From contig JAUIMM010002313.1 in NCBI GenBank assembly GCA_031769625.1, forward strand, positions 1 to 64,000: a stretch of 64,000 nucleotides of DNA, read 5' to 3'. Both the position numbers and the translations under genes were made by a program. This stretch comes from Taudactylus pleione (taxonomy: Eukaryota; Chordata; Amphibia; Anura; Myobatrachidae). Positions 10,564 through 24,777 of the stretch are shown here, in pieces (position 1 is the first letter of the stretch; each line of letters opens with the position of its first letter). The notes beneath the pieces are model-generated. The model did not search any database and had not been told where the DNA came from. It saw only the letters and a list, made by a program, of their open reading frames with translations.

Positions 10564-13284
10564 TCACAAAGTATGCGCTTTTGTTGTTTCCATTGGTTTC
10601 AATGCATTTTGGCCTAAAACCAGCATTTGCTGTTTTCTCTTAAATGCAACATGGGAGAAAAACCATTTCACATCAAATTTGTGGGTCTTGGTCTTCAACA
10701 CATTCTGTGACATTTTGAGCTGTCTGTTTTTGCTGCAAGAGGAGATATCACAAGTATGTGCTTTTGTTGTTTCCATTGGTTTCAATGCATTTTGGCCTAA
10801 AACGAGCATTTGCTGTTTTCTCTTAAACGCAAATGGAAGAAAAACCATTTCACAGCACATTTGTGGGTCTTGGTCTTAAACACATTCTGTGAAATTTTGA
10901 GCTGTCTGTGTTTGCTACAAGAAGAGATATCACAAAGTATGCACTTTCGTTGTTTCCATTGGTTTCAATGCATTTTTGCCTATAATGAGCATTTGCCGTT
11001 TTCTCTTAAACGCAACATGGGAGAAAAACCATTTCATATCACATTTGTGGGTCTTGGTCTTCAACACATTCTGTGAAATTTTGAGCTGTCTGTGTTTGCT
11101 ACAAGAGGAGATATCACAAAGTATTTGCTTTTGTCATTTCCATTGGTTTGAATGCATTTTGGCCTAAAACAAGCATTTGCTGTTTTCTCTTAAACGCAAC
11201 ATGGGAGAAAAACCATTTCACATCACATTTGTGGGTCTTGGTCTTCAACACATTCTGTGAAATTTTGAGCAGTCTTTTTTTGCTACAAGAGAAGATATCA
11301 CAAAGTATGAGCCTTTGTTTTCCATTGGTTTCAATGCATTTTGGCCTAAAGCGTGCATTTGATGTTTTCTCTAAAATGCAACATGAGAGAAAAACCATTT
11401 CAAATCACTTTGTGGGTCTTGGTCTTCAACATATTCTGTAAAATTTTGAGCTGTCTGTGTTTTCTACAAGAGGAGATATCACAAAGTATGTGCTTTTATT
11501 GTTTCCATTTGGTTTCATGGCATTTTGGCCTAAAACGAGCATTTGCTGTTTTCTCCTAAATGCAACATGGGAGAAAAAACATTTCACATCAAATTTGTGG
11601 GTCTTGGTCTTCAACACATTCTGTGACATTTTGAGCTGTCTTTGTTTGTCACAAGAGGAGATATCACAAAGTATGTGCTTTTGTTTTCTATTGGTTTCAA
11701 TGCATTTTCGCCTAAAGCGTGCATTTGCTGTTTTCTCTGAAATGCAACAAAGGAGAAAAACCATTTCACATCTCATTTGTGGGTCTTGGTCTTCAACACT
11801 TTCTGTGAAATTTTGAGCTGTCTTTGTTTGCTACAAGAGGAGATATCACAAAGTATGCGCTTTCGTTGTTTCCATTGGTTTCAATGCATTTTGGCCTAAG
11901 ACGAGCATTTGCTGTTTTCTCTTAAACGCAACATGGGAGAAAAAACCATTTCATATCACATTTGTGGGTCTTGGTCTTCAACACATTCTGTGAAATTTTG
12001 AGCTGTCTGTCTTTGCTACAAGAGGAGATATCACAAAGTATTTGCTTTTGTCGTTTCCACTGGTTTCATAGCATTTTGGCCTAAAACAAGCATTTGCTGT
12101 TTTCTCTTAAAAGCAACATGGGAGAAAAACCATTTCACATCACTTTTGTGGGTCTTGGTCTTCAACACATTCTGTGAAATTTTGAGCTGTCTGTGTTTGC
12201 TACTAGAGGAGATATCACAAAATATGCAATTTTACTGTTTCCATTGGTTTCAATGCATTTTGGCCTAAAGTGTGCATTTGCTGTTTTCTCTTAAACGCAA
12301 CATGGGAGAAAAACCATTTCACATCACATTTGTGGGTCTTGGTCTTCAACACATTCTGTTTTCTCTTAAACGCAACATGGGAGAAAAACCATTTCAGATC
12401 ACATTTGTGGGTCTTGTTCTTCAACACATTCTGTGAAATTTTGAGCTGTCTGTGTTTGCTACAAGAGGAGATATCACAAAGTATGCGCTTTCGTTGTTTC
12501 CATTGGTTTCAATGCATTTTGGCCTAATACGAGCATTTGCTGTTTTCTCTTAAACGCAACATGGGAGAAAAACCATTTCATATCACATTTGTGGGTCTTG
12601 GTCTTCAACACATTCTGTGAAATTTTGAGCTGTCTGTCCTTGCTACAAGAGGAGATATCACAAAGTATTTGCTTTTGTCGTTTCCATTGTTTTCAATGCA
12701 TTTTGGCCTAAAACAAGCATTTGCTGTTTTCTCTTAAAAGCAACATGGGAGAAAAACCATTTCACATCACTTTTGTGGGTCTTGGTCTTCAACACATTCT
12801 GTGAAATTTTGAGCTGTCTGTGTTTGCTACTAGAGGAGATATCACAAAATATGCAATTTTACTGTTTCCATTGGTTTCAATGCATTTTGGCCTAAAGTGT
12901 GCATTTGCTGTTTTTTCTTAAATGCAACATGGGAGAAAAACCATTTCACATCACATTTGTGGGTCTTGGTCTTCAACACATTCTGTTTTCTCTTAAACGC
13001 AACATGGGAGAAAAACCATTTCAGATCACATTTGTGGGTCTTGTTCTTCAACACATTCTGTGAAATTTTGAGCTGTCTGTGTTTGCTACAAGAGGAAATA
13101 TCACAAAGTATGCACTTTAGTTGTTTCCATTGGTTTCAATGCATTTTGGCCTAAAACCAGCATTTGCTGTTTTCTCTTAAACGCAACATGGGAGAAAAAC
13201 CATTTCACATCACATTTGTGGGTCTTGGTCTTCAACACATTCTGTGGAATTTTGAGCTGTCTGTGTTTGCTACAAGAGGAGATA
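10564..13284 (+). repeat. Higher-order repeat block 3 (short version)
   Basis: The distance to the next marker pair is only 2721 bp. The first part, to about 11850, follows block 2 at an offset of 4085. The block then jumps to the section containing the 75-bp truncated monomers at 12356 and 12983 (627 bp apart). The join near 11850 goes from the ACACTTTCTG monomer straight to a TATGCGCTTTCG monomer, so the unit with GACTTTAATGAGC and the first 995-bp section are missing. An unequal crossover deletion within the repeat explains this. Confidence 0.8.
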
Positions 13285-16200
13285 TCACAAAGTATGCGCT
13301 TTTGTTGTTTCCATTGGTTTCAATGCATTTTGGCCTAAAACCAGCATTTGCTGTTTTCTCTTAAATGCAACATGGGAGAAAAACCATTTCACATCAAATT
13401 TGTGGGTCTTGGTCTTCAACACATTCTGTGACATTTTGAGCTGTCTGTTTTTGCTCCAAGAGGAGATATCACAAGTATGTGCTTTTGTTGTTTCCATTGG
13501 TTTCAATGCATTTTGGCCTAAAACGAGCATTTGCTGTTTTCTCTTAAACGCAAATGGAAGAAAAACCATTTCACAGCACATTTGTGGGTCTTGGTCTTAA
13601 ACACATTCTGTGAAATTTTGAGCTGTCTGTGTTTGCTACAAGAAGAGATATCACAAAGTATGCACTTTCATTGTTTCCATTGGTTTCAATGCATTTTTGC
13701 CTATAATGAGCATTTGCCGTTTTCTCTTAAACGCAACATGGGAGAAAAACCATTTCATATCACATTTGTGGGTCTTGGTCTTCAACACATTCTGTGAAAT
13801 TTTGAGCTGTCTGTGTTTGCTACAAGAGGAGATATCACAAAGTATTTGCTTTTGTCATTTCCATTGGTTTGAATGCATTTTGGCCTAAAACAAGCATTTG
13901 CTGTTTTCTCTTAAACGCAACATGGGAGAAAAACCATTTCACATCACATTTGTGGGTCTTGGTCTTCAACACATTCTGTGAAATTTTGAGCAGTCTTTTT
14001 TTGCTACAAGAGAAGATATCACAAAGTATGAGCCTTTGTTTTCCATTGGTTTCAATGCATTTTTGCCTAAAGCGTGCATTTGATGTTTTCTCTAAAATGC
14101 AACATGAGAGAAAAACCATTTCAAATCACTTTGTGGGTCTTGGTCTTCAACATATTCTGTAAAATTTTGAGCTGTCTGTGTTTTCTACAAGAGGAGATAT
14201 CACAAAGTATGTGCTTTTATTGTTTCCATTTGGTTTCATGGCATTTTGGCCTAAAACGAGCATTTGCTGTTTTCTCCTAAATGCAACATGGGAGAAAAAA
14301 CATTTCACATCAAATTTGTGGGTCTTGGTCTTCAACACATTCTGTGACATTTTGAGCTGTCTTTGTTTGTCACAAGAGGAGATATCACAAAGTATGTGCT
14401 TTTGTTTTCTATTGGTTTCAATGCATTTTCGCCTAAAGCGTGCATTTGCTGTTTTCTCTGAAATGCAACAAAGGAGAAAAACCATTTCACATCTCATTTG
14501 TGGGTCTTGGTCTTCAACACTTTCTGTGAAATTTTGAGCTGTCTTTGTTTGCTACAAGAGGAGATATCACAAAGTATGTGCTTTTGTTGTTTCTATTGGT
14601 TTCAATGCATTTTTGACTTTAATGAGCATTTGCCGTTTTCTCTTAAACGAAACATGGGAGAAAAAACATTTCATATCACATTTGTGGGTCTTGGTCTTCA
14701 ACACATTCTGTGAAATTTTGAGCTGTCTGTGTTTGCTACAAGAGGAGATATCACAAAGTATTTGCTTTTGTCGTTTCCATTGGTTTCAATACATTTTGGC
14801 CTAAAACAAGCATTTGCTGTTTTCTCTTAAAAGCAACATGGGAGAAAAACCATTTCACATCACATTTGTGGGTCTTGGTCTTCAACACATTCTGTGAAAT
14901 TTTGAGCTGTCTGTGTTTGCTACTAGAGGAGATATCACAAAAAATGCACTTTTACTATTTCCATTGGTTTCAATGCATTTTGGCCTAAAGTGTGCATTTG
15001 CTGTTTTCTCTTAAACGCAACATGGGAGAAAAACCATTTCACATCACATTTGTGGGTATTGGTCTTCAACACATTCTGTTTTCTCTTAAACGCAATATGG
15101 GAGAAAAACCATTTCACATCACATTTGTGGGTCTTGTTCTTCAACACATTCTGTGAAATTTTGAGCTGTCTGTGTTTGCTACAAGAGGAAATATCACAAA
15201 GTATGCACTTTAGTTGTTTCCATTGGTTTCAATGCATTTTGGCCTAAAACCAGCATTTGCTGTTTTCTCTTAAACGCAACATGGGAGAAAAACCATTTCA
15301 CATCACATTTGTGGGTCTTGGTCTTCAACACATTCTGTGAAATTTTGAGCTGTCTGTGTTTGCTACAAGAGGAGATATCACAAAGTATGTGCTTTTGTTG
15401 TTTCCTTTGGTTTCAATGCATTTTGGCCTAAAATGTGCATTTGCTGTTTTCTCTTAAACGCAACATGGAAGAAAAACCATTTCACAGCACATTTGTGGGT
15501 CTTTTTCTTCAACACATTCTGTGAAATTTTGAGCTGTCTGTGTTTGCTGCAAGAGGAGATATCACAAAGTATGCGCTTTCGTTGTTTCCATTGGTTTCAA
15601 TGCATTTTAGCCTAAGACGAGCATTTGCTGTTTTCTCTTAAACGCAACATGGGAGAAAAACCATTTCATATCACATTTGTGGGTCTTGGTCTTCAACACA
15701 TTCTGTGAAATTTTGAGCTGTCTGTCTTTGCTACAAGAGGAGATATCACAAAGTATTTGCTTTTGTCGTTTCCATTGGTTTCAATGCATTTTGGCCTAAA
15801 ACAAGCATTTGCTGTTTTCTCTTAAAAGCAACATGGGAGAAAAACCATTTCACATCACTTTTGTGGGTCTTGGTCTTCAACACATTCTGTGAAATTTTGA
15901 GCAGTCTTTTTTTGCTACAAGAGAAGATATCACAAAGTATGAGCCTTTGTTTTCCATTGGTTTCAATGCATTTTGGCCTAAAGCGTGCATTTGATGTTTT
16001 CTCTAAAATGCAACATGAGAGAAAAACCATTTCAAATCACTTTGTGGGTCTTGGTCTTCAACATATTCTGTAAAATTTTGAGCTGTCTGTGTTTTCTACA
16101 AGAGGAGATATCACAAAGTATGTGCTTTTATTGTTTCCATTTGGTTTCATGGCATTTTGGCCTAAAACGAGCATTTGCTGTTTTCTCCTAAATGCAACAT

Positions 16201-18467
16201 GGGAGAAAAAACATTTCACATCAAATTTGTGGGTCTTGGTCTTCAACACATTCTGTGACATTTTGAGCTGTCTTTGTTTGTCACAAGAGGAGATATCACA
16301 AAGTATGTGCTTTTGTTTTCTATTGGTTTCAATGCATTTTCGCCTAAAGCGTGCATTTGCTGTTTTCTCTGAAATGCAACAAAGGAGAAAAACCATTTCA
16401 CATCTCATTTGTGGGTCTTGGTCTTCAACACTTTCTGTGAAATTTTGAGCTGTCTTTGTTTGCTACAAGAGGAGATATCACAAAGTATGTGCTTTTGTTG
16501 TTTCTATTGGTTTCAATGCATTTTTGACTTTAATGAGCATTTGCCGTTTTCTCTTAAACGAAACATGGGAGAAAAAACATTTCATATCACATTTGTGGGT
16601 CTTGGTCTTCAACACATTCTGTGAAATTTTGAGCTGTCTGTGTTTGCTACAAGAGGAGATATCACAAAGTATTTGCTTTTGTCGTTTCCATTGGTTTCAA
16701 TACATTTTGGCCTAAAACAAGCATTTGCTGTTTTCTCTTAAAAGCAACATGGGAGAAAAACCATTTCACATCACATTTGTGGGTCTTGGTCTTCAACACA
16801 TTCTGTGAAATTTTGAGCTGTCTGTGTTTGCTACTAGAGGAGATATCACAAAAAATGCACTTTTACTATTTCCATTGGTTTCAATGCATTTTGGCCTAAA
16901 GTGTGCATTTGCTGTTTTCTCTTAAACGCAACATGGGAGAAAAACCATTTCACATCACATTTGTGGGTATTGGTCTTCAACACATTCTGTTTTCTCTTAA
17001 ACGCAACATGGGAGAAAAACCATTTCACATCACATTTGTGGGTCTTGTTCTTCAACACATTCTGTGAAATTTTGAGCTGTCTGTGTTTGCTACAAGAGGA
17101 AATATCACAAAGTATGCACTTTAGTTGTTTCCATTGGTTTCAATGCATTTTGGCCTAAAACCAGCATTTGCTGTTTTCTCTTAAACGCAACATGGGAGAA
17201 AAACCATTTCACATCACATTTGTGGGTCTTGGTCTTCAACACATTCTGTGAAATTTTGAGCTGTCTGTGTTTGCTACAAGAGGAGATATCACAAAGTATG
17301 TGCTTTTGTTGTTTCCTTTGGTTTCAATGCATTTTGGCCTAAAATGTGCATTTGCTGTTTTCTCTTAAACGCAACATGGAAGAAAAACCATTTCACAGCA
17401 CATTTGTGGGTCTTTTTCTTCAACACATTCTGTGAAATTTTGAGCTGTCTGTGTTTGCTGCAAGAGGAGATATCACAAAGTATGCGCTTTCGTTGTTTCC
17501 ATTGGTTTCAATGCATTTTAGCCTAAGACGAGCATTTGCTGTTTTCTCTTAAACGCAACATGGGAGAAAAACCATTTCATATCACATTTGTGGGTCTTGG
17601 TCTTCAACACATTCTGTGAAATTTTGAGCTGTCTGTCTTTGCTACAAGAGGAGATATCACAAAGTATTTGCTTTTGTCGTTTCCATTGGTTTCAATGCAT
17701 TTTGGCCTAAAACAAGCATTTGCTGTTTTCTCTTAAAAGCAACATGGGAGAAAAACCATTTCACATCACTTTTGTGGGTCTTGGTCTTCAACACATTCTG
17801 TGAAATTTTGAGCTGTCTGTGTTTGCTACTAGAGGAGATATCACAAAATATGCAATTTTACTGTTTCCATTGGTTTCAATGCATTTTGGCCTAAAGTGTG
17901 CATTTGCTGTTTTCTCTTAAACGCAACATGGGAGAAAAACCATTTCACATCACATTTGTGGGTCTTGGTCTTCAACACATTCTGTTTTCTCTTAAACGCA
18001 ACATGGGAGAAAAACCATTTCAGATCACATTTGTGGGTCTTGTTCTTCAACACATTCTGTGAAATTTTGAGCTGTCTGTGTTTGCTACAAGAGGAAATAT
18101 CACAAAGTATGCACTTTAGTTGTTTCCATTGGTTTCAATGCATTTTGGCCTAAAACCAGCATTTGCTGTTTTCTCTTAAACGCAACATGGGAGAAAAACC
18201 ATTTCACATCACATTTGTGGGTCTTGGTCTTCAACACATTCTGTGAAATTTTGAGCTGTCTGTGTTTGCTACAAGAGGAGATATCACAAAGTATGCGCTT
18301 TCGTTGTTTCCATTGGTTTCAATGCATTTTGGCCTAAAACCAGCATTTGCTGTTTTCTCTTAAACGCAACATGGGAGAAAAACCATTTCACATCACATTT
18401 GTGGGTCTTGGTCTTCAACACATTCTGTGGAATTTTGAGCTGTCTGTGTTTGCTACAAGAGGAGATA
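13285..18467 (+). repeat. Higher-order repeat block 4 with internal 1911-bp duplication
   Basis: The distance to the next marker pair is 5183 bp, the longest of the series. The block contains a 1911-bp tandem duplication: features at 14147, 14498, 14613, 14935, 14990 and 15433 recur at 16058, 16409, 16524, 16846, 16901 and 17344. The 75-bp truncated monomers lie at 15076, 16987 and 17982. The extra length relative to blocks 1 and 2 is largely this duplication. Confidence 0.82.
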
Positions 18468-21400
18468 TCACAAAGTATGCGCTTTTGTTGTTTCCATTGG
18501 TTTCAATGCATTTTGGCCTAAAACCAGCATTTGCTGTTTTCTCTTAAATGCAACATGGGAGAAAAAAGATTTCACATCAAATTTGTGGGTCTTGGTCTTC
18601 AACACATTCTGTGACATTTTGAGCTGTCTGTTTTTGCTGCAAGAGGAGATATCACAAGTATGTGCTTTTGTTGTTTCCATTGGTTTCAATGCATTTTGGC
18701 CTAAAACGAGCATTTGCTGTTTTCTCTTAAACGCAAATGGAAGAAAAACCATTTCACAGCACATTTGTGGGTCTTGGTCTTAAACACATTCTGTGAAATT
18801 TTGAGCTGTCTGTGTTTGCTACAAGAAGAGATATCACAAAGTATGCACTTTCGTTGTTTCCATTGGTTTCAATGCATTTTTGCCTATAATGAGCATTTGC
18901 CGTTTTCTCTTAAACGCAACATGGGAGAAAAACCATTTCATATCACATTTGTGGGTCTTGGTCTTCAACACATTCTGTGAAATTTTGAGCTGTCTGTGTT
19001 TGCTACAAGAGGAGATATCACAAAGTATTTGCTTTTGTCATTTCCATTGGTTTGAATGCATTTTGGCCTAAAACAAGCATTTGCTGTTTTCTCTTAAACG
19101 CAACATGGGAGAAAAACCATTTCACATCACATTTGTGGGTCTTGGTCTTCAACACATTCTGTGAAATTTTGAGCAGTCTTTTTTTGCTACAAGAGAAGAT
19201 ATCACAAAGTATGAGCCTTTGTTTTCCATTGGTTTCAATGCATTTTGGCCTAAAGCGTGCATTTGATGTTTTCTCTAAAATGCAACATGAGAGAAAAACC
19301 ATTTCAAATCACTTTGTGGGTCTTGGTCTTCAACATATTCTGTAAAATTTTGAGCTGTCTGTGTTTTCTACAAGAGGAGATATCACAAAGTATGTGCTTT
19401 TATTGTTTCCATTTGGTTTCATGGCATTTTGGCCTAAAATGAGCATTTGCTGTTTTCTCCTAAATGCAACATGGGAGAAAAAACATTTCACATCAAATTT
19501 GTGGGTCTTGGTCTTCAACACATTCTGTGACATTTTGAGCTGTCTTTGTTTGTCACAAGAGGAGATATCACAAAGTATGTGCTTTTGTTTTCTATTGGTT
19601 TCAATGCATTTTCGCCTAAAGCGTGCATTTGCTGTTTTCTCTGAAATGCAACAAAGGAGAAAAACCATTTCACATCAAATTTGTGGGTCTTGGTCTTCAA
19701 CACTTTCTGTGAAATTTTGAGCTGTCTTTGTTTGCTACAAGAGGAGATATCACAAAGTATGTGCTTTTGTTATTTCTATTGGTTTCAATGCATTTTTGTC
19801 TTTAATGAGCATTTGCCGTTTTCTCTTAAACGAAATATGGGAGAAAAAACATTTCATATCACATTTGTGAGTCTTGGTCTTCAACACATTCTGTGAAATT
19901 TTGAGCTGTCTGTGTTTGCTACAAGAGGAGATATCACAAAGTATTTGCTTTTGTCGTTTCCATTGGTTTCAATACATTTTGGCCTAAAACAAGCATTTGC
20001 TGTTTTCTCTTAAAAGCAACATGGGAGAAAAACCATTTCACATCACATTTGTGGGTCTTGGTCTTCAACACATTCTGTGAAATTTTGAGCTGTCTGTGTT
20101 TGCTACTAGAGGAGATATCACAAAAAATGCACTTTTACTATTTCCATTGGTTTCAATGCATTTTGGCCTAAAGTGTGCATTTGCTGTTTTCTCTTAAACG
20201 CAACATGGGAGAAAAACCATTTCACATCACATTTGTGGGTATTGGTCTTCAACACATTCTGTGAAATTTTGAGCTGTCTGTGTTTGCTACAAGAGGAAAT
20301 ATCACAAAGTATGCACTTTAGTTGTTTCCATTGGTTTCAATGCATTTTGGCCTAAAACCAGCATTTGCTGTTTTCTCTTAAACGCAACATGGGAGAAAAA
20401 CCATTTCACATCACATTTGTGGGTCTTGGTCTTCAACACATTCTGTGAAATTTTGAGCTGTCTGTGTTTGCTACAAGAGGAGATATCACAAAGTATGTGC
20501 TTTTGTTGTTTCCTTTGGTTTCAATGCATTTTGGCCTAAAATGTGCATTTGCTGTTTTCTCTTAAACGCAACATGGAAGAAAAACCATTTCACAGCACAT
20601 TTGTGGGTCTTGGTCTTCAACACATTCTGTGAAATTTTGAGCTGTCTGTGTTTGCTACTAGAGGAGATATCACAAAATATGCAATTTTACTGTTTCCATT
20701 GGTTTCAATGCATATTGGCCTAAAGTGTGCATTTGCTGTTTTCTCTTAAACGCAACATGGGAGAAAAACCATTTCACATCACATTTGTGGGTCTTGGTCT
20801 TCAACACATTCTGTTTTCTCTTAAACGCAACATGGGAGAAAAACCATTTCAGATCACATTTGTGGGTCTTGTTCCTCAACACATTCTGTGAAATTTTGAG
20901 CTGTCTGTGTTTGCTACAAGAGGAGATATCACAAAGTATGCTCTTTCGTTGTTTCCATTGGTTTCAATGCATTTTGGCCTAATACGAGCATTTGCTGTTT
21001 TCTCTTAAATGCAACATGGGAGAAAAACCATTTCATATCACATTTGTGGGTCTTGGTCTTCAACACATTCTCTGAAATTTTGAGCTGTCTGTCTTTGCTA
21101 CAAGAGGAGATATCACAAAGTATTTGCTTTTGTCGTTTCCATTGGTTTCAATGCATTTTGGCCTAAAACAAGCATTTGCTGTTTTCTCTTAAAAGCAACA
21201 TGGGAGAAAAACCATTTCACATCACTTTTGTGGGTCTTGGTCTTCAACACATTCTGTGAAATTTTGAGCTGTCTGTGTTTGCTACTAGAGGAGATATCAC
21301 AAAATATGCAATTTTACTGTTTCCATTGGTTTCAATGCATTTTGGCCTAAAGTGTGCATTTGCTGTTTTCTCTTAAACGCAACATGGGAGAAAAACCATT

Positions 21401-23286
21401 TCACATCACATTTGTGGGTCTTGGTCTTCAACACATTCTGTTTTCTCTTAAACGCAACATGGGAGAAAAACCATTTCAGATCACATTTGTGGGTCTTGTT
21501 CCTCAACACATTCTGTGAAATTTTGAGCTGTCTGTGTTTGCTACAAGAGGAGATATCACAAAGTATGCTCTTTCGTTGTTTCCATTGGTTTCAATGCATT
21601 TTGGCCTAAAACCAGCATTTGCTGTTTTCTCTTAAACGCAACATGGGAGAAAAACCAATTCACATCACATTTGTGGGTCTTGGTCTTCAACACATTCTGT
21701 GGAATTTTGAGCTGTCTGTGTTTGCTACAAGAGGAGATATCACAAAGTATGCGCTTTTGTTGTTTCCATTGGTTTCAATGCATTTTGGCCTAAAATGAGC
21801 ATTTGCTGTTTTCTCTTAAACGCAACATGGAAGAAAAACCATTTCACATCACATTTGTGGGTCTTGGTCTTCAACACATTCTGTGAAATTTTGAGCTGTC
21901 TGTGTTTGCTACAAGAGGAGATATCACAAAGTATGCGCTTTCGTTGTTTCCATTGGTTTCAATGCATTTTGGCCTAAGATGAGCATTTGCTGTTTTCTCT
22001 TAAACGCAACATGGGAGAAAAACCATTTCACATCACATTTGTGGGTCTTGGTCTTCAACACATTCTGTGAAATTTTGAGCTGTCTTTGTTTGCTACAAGC
22101 GGAGATATCACAAAGTATGTGCTTTTGTTGTTTTTATTGGTTTCAATGCATTTTGGCCTAAAACGAGCATTTGCTGTTTTCTCATAAACGCAACATGGGA
22201 GAAAAACCATTTCACATCACATTTGTGGGTCTTGGTCTTCAACACATTCTGTGAAATTTTGAGCTGTCTGTGTTTGCTACAAGAGGAGATATCACAAAGT
22301 ATGTGCTTTTGTTGTTTCCTTTGGTTTCAATGCATTTTGGCCTAAAATGTGCATTTGCTGTTTTCTCTTAAACGCAACATGGAAGAAAAACCATTTCACA
22401 GCACATTTGTGGGTCTTTTTCTTCAACACATTCTGTGAAATTTTGAGCTGTCTGTGTTTGCTACAAGAGGAGATATCACAAAGTATGCGCTTTCGTTGTT
22501 TCCATTGGTTTCAATGCATTTTGGCATAAGACGAGCATTTGCTGTTTTCTCTTAAACGCAACATGGGAGAAAAACAATTTCATATCACATTTGTGGGTCT
22601 TGGTCTTTAACACATTCTGTGAAATTTTGAGCTGTCTGTCTTTGTTACAAGAGGAGATATCACAAAGTATTTGCTTTTGTCGTTTCCATTGGTTTCAATG
22701 CATTTTGGCCTAAAACAAGCATTTGCTGTTTTCTCTTAAAAGCAACATGGGAGAAAAACCATTTCACATCACTTTTGTGGGTCTTGGTCTTCAACACATT
22801 CTGTGAAATTTTGAGCTGTCTGTGTTTGCTACTAGAGGAGATATCACAAAATATGCAATTTTACTGTTTCCATTGGTTTCAATGCATTTTGGCCTAAAGT
22901 GTGCATTTGCTGTTTTCTCTTAAACGCAACATGGGAGAAAAACCATTTCACATCACATTTGTGGGTCTTGGTCTTCAACACATTCTGTTTTCTCTTAAAC
23001 GCAACATGGGAGAAAAACCATTTCAGATCACATTTGTGGGTCTTGTTCTTCAACACATTCTGTGAAATTTTGAGCTGTCTGTGTTTGCTACAAGAGGAAA
23101 TATCACAAAGTATGCACTTTAGTTGTTTCCATTGGTTTCAATGCATTTTGGCCTAAAACCAGCATTTGCTGTTTACTCTTAAACGCAACATGGGAGAAAA
23201 ACCATTTCACATCACATTTGTGGGTCTTGGTCTTCAACACATTCTGTGGAATTTTGAGCTGTCTGTGTTTGCTACAAGAGGAGATA
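18468..23286 (+). repeat. Higher-order repeat block 5
   Basis: This block is 4819 bp between marker pairs. Truncated 75-bp monomers occur at 20811, 21438 and 22985. The unit starting near 20173 lacks the 75-bp element that its homologues at 4469, 8002 and 14990 carry, although it keeps the diagnostic GGGTATTGG. Two adjacent sections, around 20725 and 21352, are near-copies 627 bp apart and share the rare TATGCTCTTTCG variant. Confidence 0.8.
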
Positions 23287-24777
23287 TCACAAAGTATGCG
23301 CTTTTGTTGTTTCCATTGGTTTCAATGCATTTTGGCCTAAAACCAGCATTTGCTGTTTTCTCTTAAATGCAACATGGGAGAAAAACCATTTCACATCAAA
23401 TTTGTGGGTCTTGGTCTTCAACACATTCTGTGACATTTTGAGCTGTCTGTTTTTGCTGCAAGAGGAGATATCACAAGTATGTGCTTTTGTTGTTTCCATT
23501 GGTTTCAATGCATTTTGGCCTAAAACGAGCATTTGCTGTTTTCTCTTAAACGCAAATGGAAGAAAAACCATTTCACAGCACATTTGTGGGTCTTGGTCTT
23601 AAACACATTCTGTGAAATTTGGAGCTGTCTGTGTTTGCTACAAGAAGAGATATCACAAAGTATGCACTTTTGTTGTTTCCATTGGTTTCAATGCATTTTT
23701 GCCTATAATGAGCATTTGCCGTTTTCTCTTAAACGCAACATGGGAGAAAAACCATTTCATATCACATTTGTGGGTCTTGGTCTTCAACACATTCTGTGAA
23801 ATTTTGAGCTGTCTGTGTTTGCTACAAGAGGAGATATCACAAAGTATTTGCTTTTGTCGTTTCCATTGGTTTCAATACATTTTGGCCTAAAACAAGCATT
23901 TGCTGTTTTCTCTTAAAAGCAACATGGGAGAAAAACCATTTCACATCACATTTGTGGGTCTTGGTCTTCAACACATTCTGTGAAATTTTGAGCTGTCTGT
24001 GTTTGCTACTAGAGGAGATTTCACAAAAAATGCACTTTTACTATTTCCATTGGTTTCAATGCATTTTGGCCTAAAGTGTGCATTTGCTGTTTTCTCTTAA
24101 ATGCAACATGGGAGAAAAACCATTTCACATCACATTTGTGGGTATTGGTCTTCAACACATTCTGTTTTCTCTTAAACGCAACATGGGAGAAAAACCATTT
24201 CACATCACATTTGTGGGTCTTGTTCTTCAACACATTCTGTGAAATTTTGAGCTGTCTGTGTTTGCTACAAGAGGAAATATCACAAAGTATGCACTTTAGT
24301 TGTTTCCATTGGTTTCAATGCATTTTGGCCTAAAACCAGCATTTGCTGTTTTCTCTTAAACGCAACATGGGAGAAAAACCATTTCACATCACATTTGTGG
24401 GTCTTGGTCTTCAACACATTCTGTGAAATTTTGAGCTGTCTGTGTTTGCTACAAGAGGAGATATCACAAAGTATGTGCTTTTGTTGTTTCCTTTGGTTTC
24501 AATGCATTTTGGCCTAAAATGTGCATTTGCTGTTTTCTCTTAAACGCAACATGGAAGAAAAACCATTTCACAGCACATTTGTGGGTCTTTTTCTTCAACA
24601 CATTCTGTGAAATTTTGAGCTGTCTGTGTTTGCTACAAGAGGAGATATCACAAAGTATGCGCTTTCGTTGTTTCCATTGGTTTCAATGCATTTTAGCCTA
24701 AGACGAGCATTTGCTGTTTTCTCTTAAACGCAACATGGGAGAAAAACCATTTCATATCACATTTTTGGGTCTTGGTC
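23287..24777 (+). repeat. Higher-order repeat block 6, cut off by the LINE
   Basis: The block begins with the marker monomer pair (CACAAGTATGTGC, then CGCAAATGGAAG) and contains one 75-bp truncated monomer at 24162. The last complete monomer types are TATGCGCTTTCG followed by a unit with AGCCTAAGACGAGC and TTTCATATCAC. That final unit stops at GGGTCTTGGTC (24767-24777). Its homologue near 8620-8704 continues with TTCAACACATTC, so the array is broken inside a monomer by the insertion. Confidence 0.85.

Larger units (their letters stand above)
1..24777 (+). repeat. 184-bp satellite array, left arm
   Basis: This is an uninterrupted head-to-tail array of about 134 AT-rich monomers of 184 bp. Each unit can be read from GCCTAAAACGAGCATTTGCT through TTTTCTCTTAAACGCAAC, GGGAGAAAAACCATTTCACA, GGGTCTTGGTCTTCAACACA, GAAATTTTGAGCTGTCTG, GAGGAGATATCACAAAGTAT and CCATTGGTTTCAATGCATTT. 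All copies have one orientation. The 184-bp step is clear where successive units start at 36140, 36324, 36508, 36692 and 36876 in the sister arm. Small deletions give some 180-183 bp units. Short open frames occur on both strands but end at the TAA in each unit, and the frame shifts by one base per monomer, so none is a credible gene. The array ends abruptly at the retrotransposon junction. A centromeric or pericentromeric location is plausible for such an array but is inference only. Confidence 0.97.

Noticed and set aside
1..24777. CRISPR-like direct repeats
   Set aside because: The repeats are 184 bp and contiguous, with no unique spacers, in a eukaryotic satellite with a LINE insertion.
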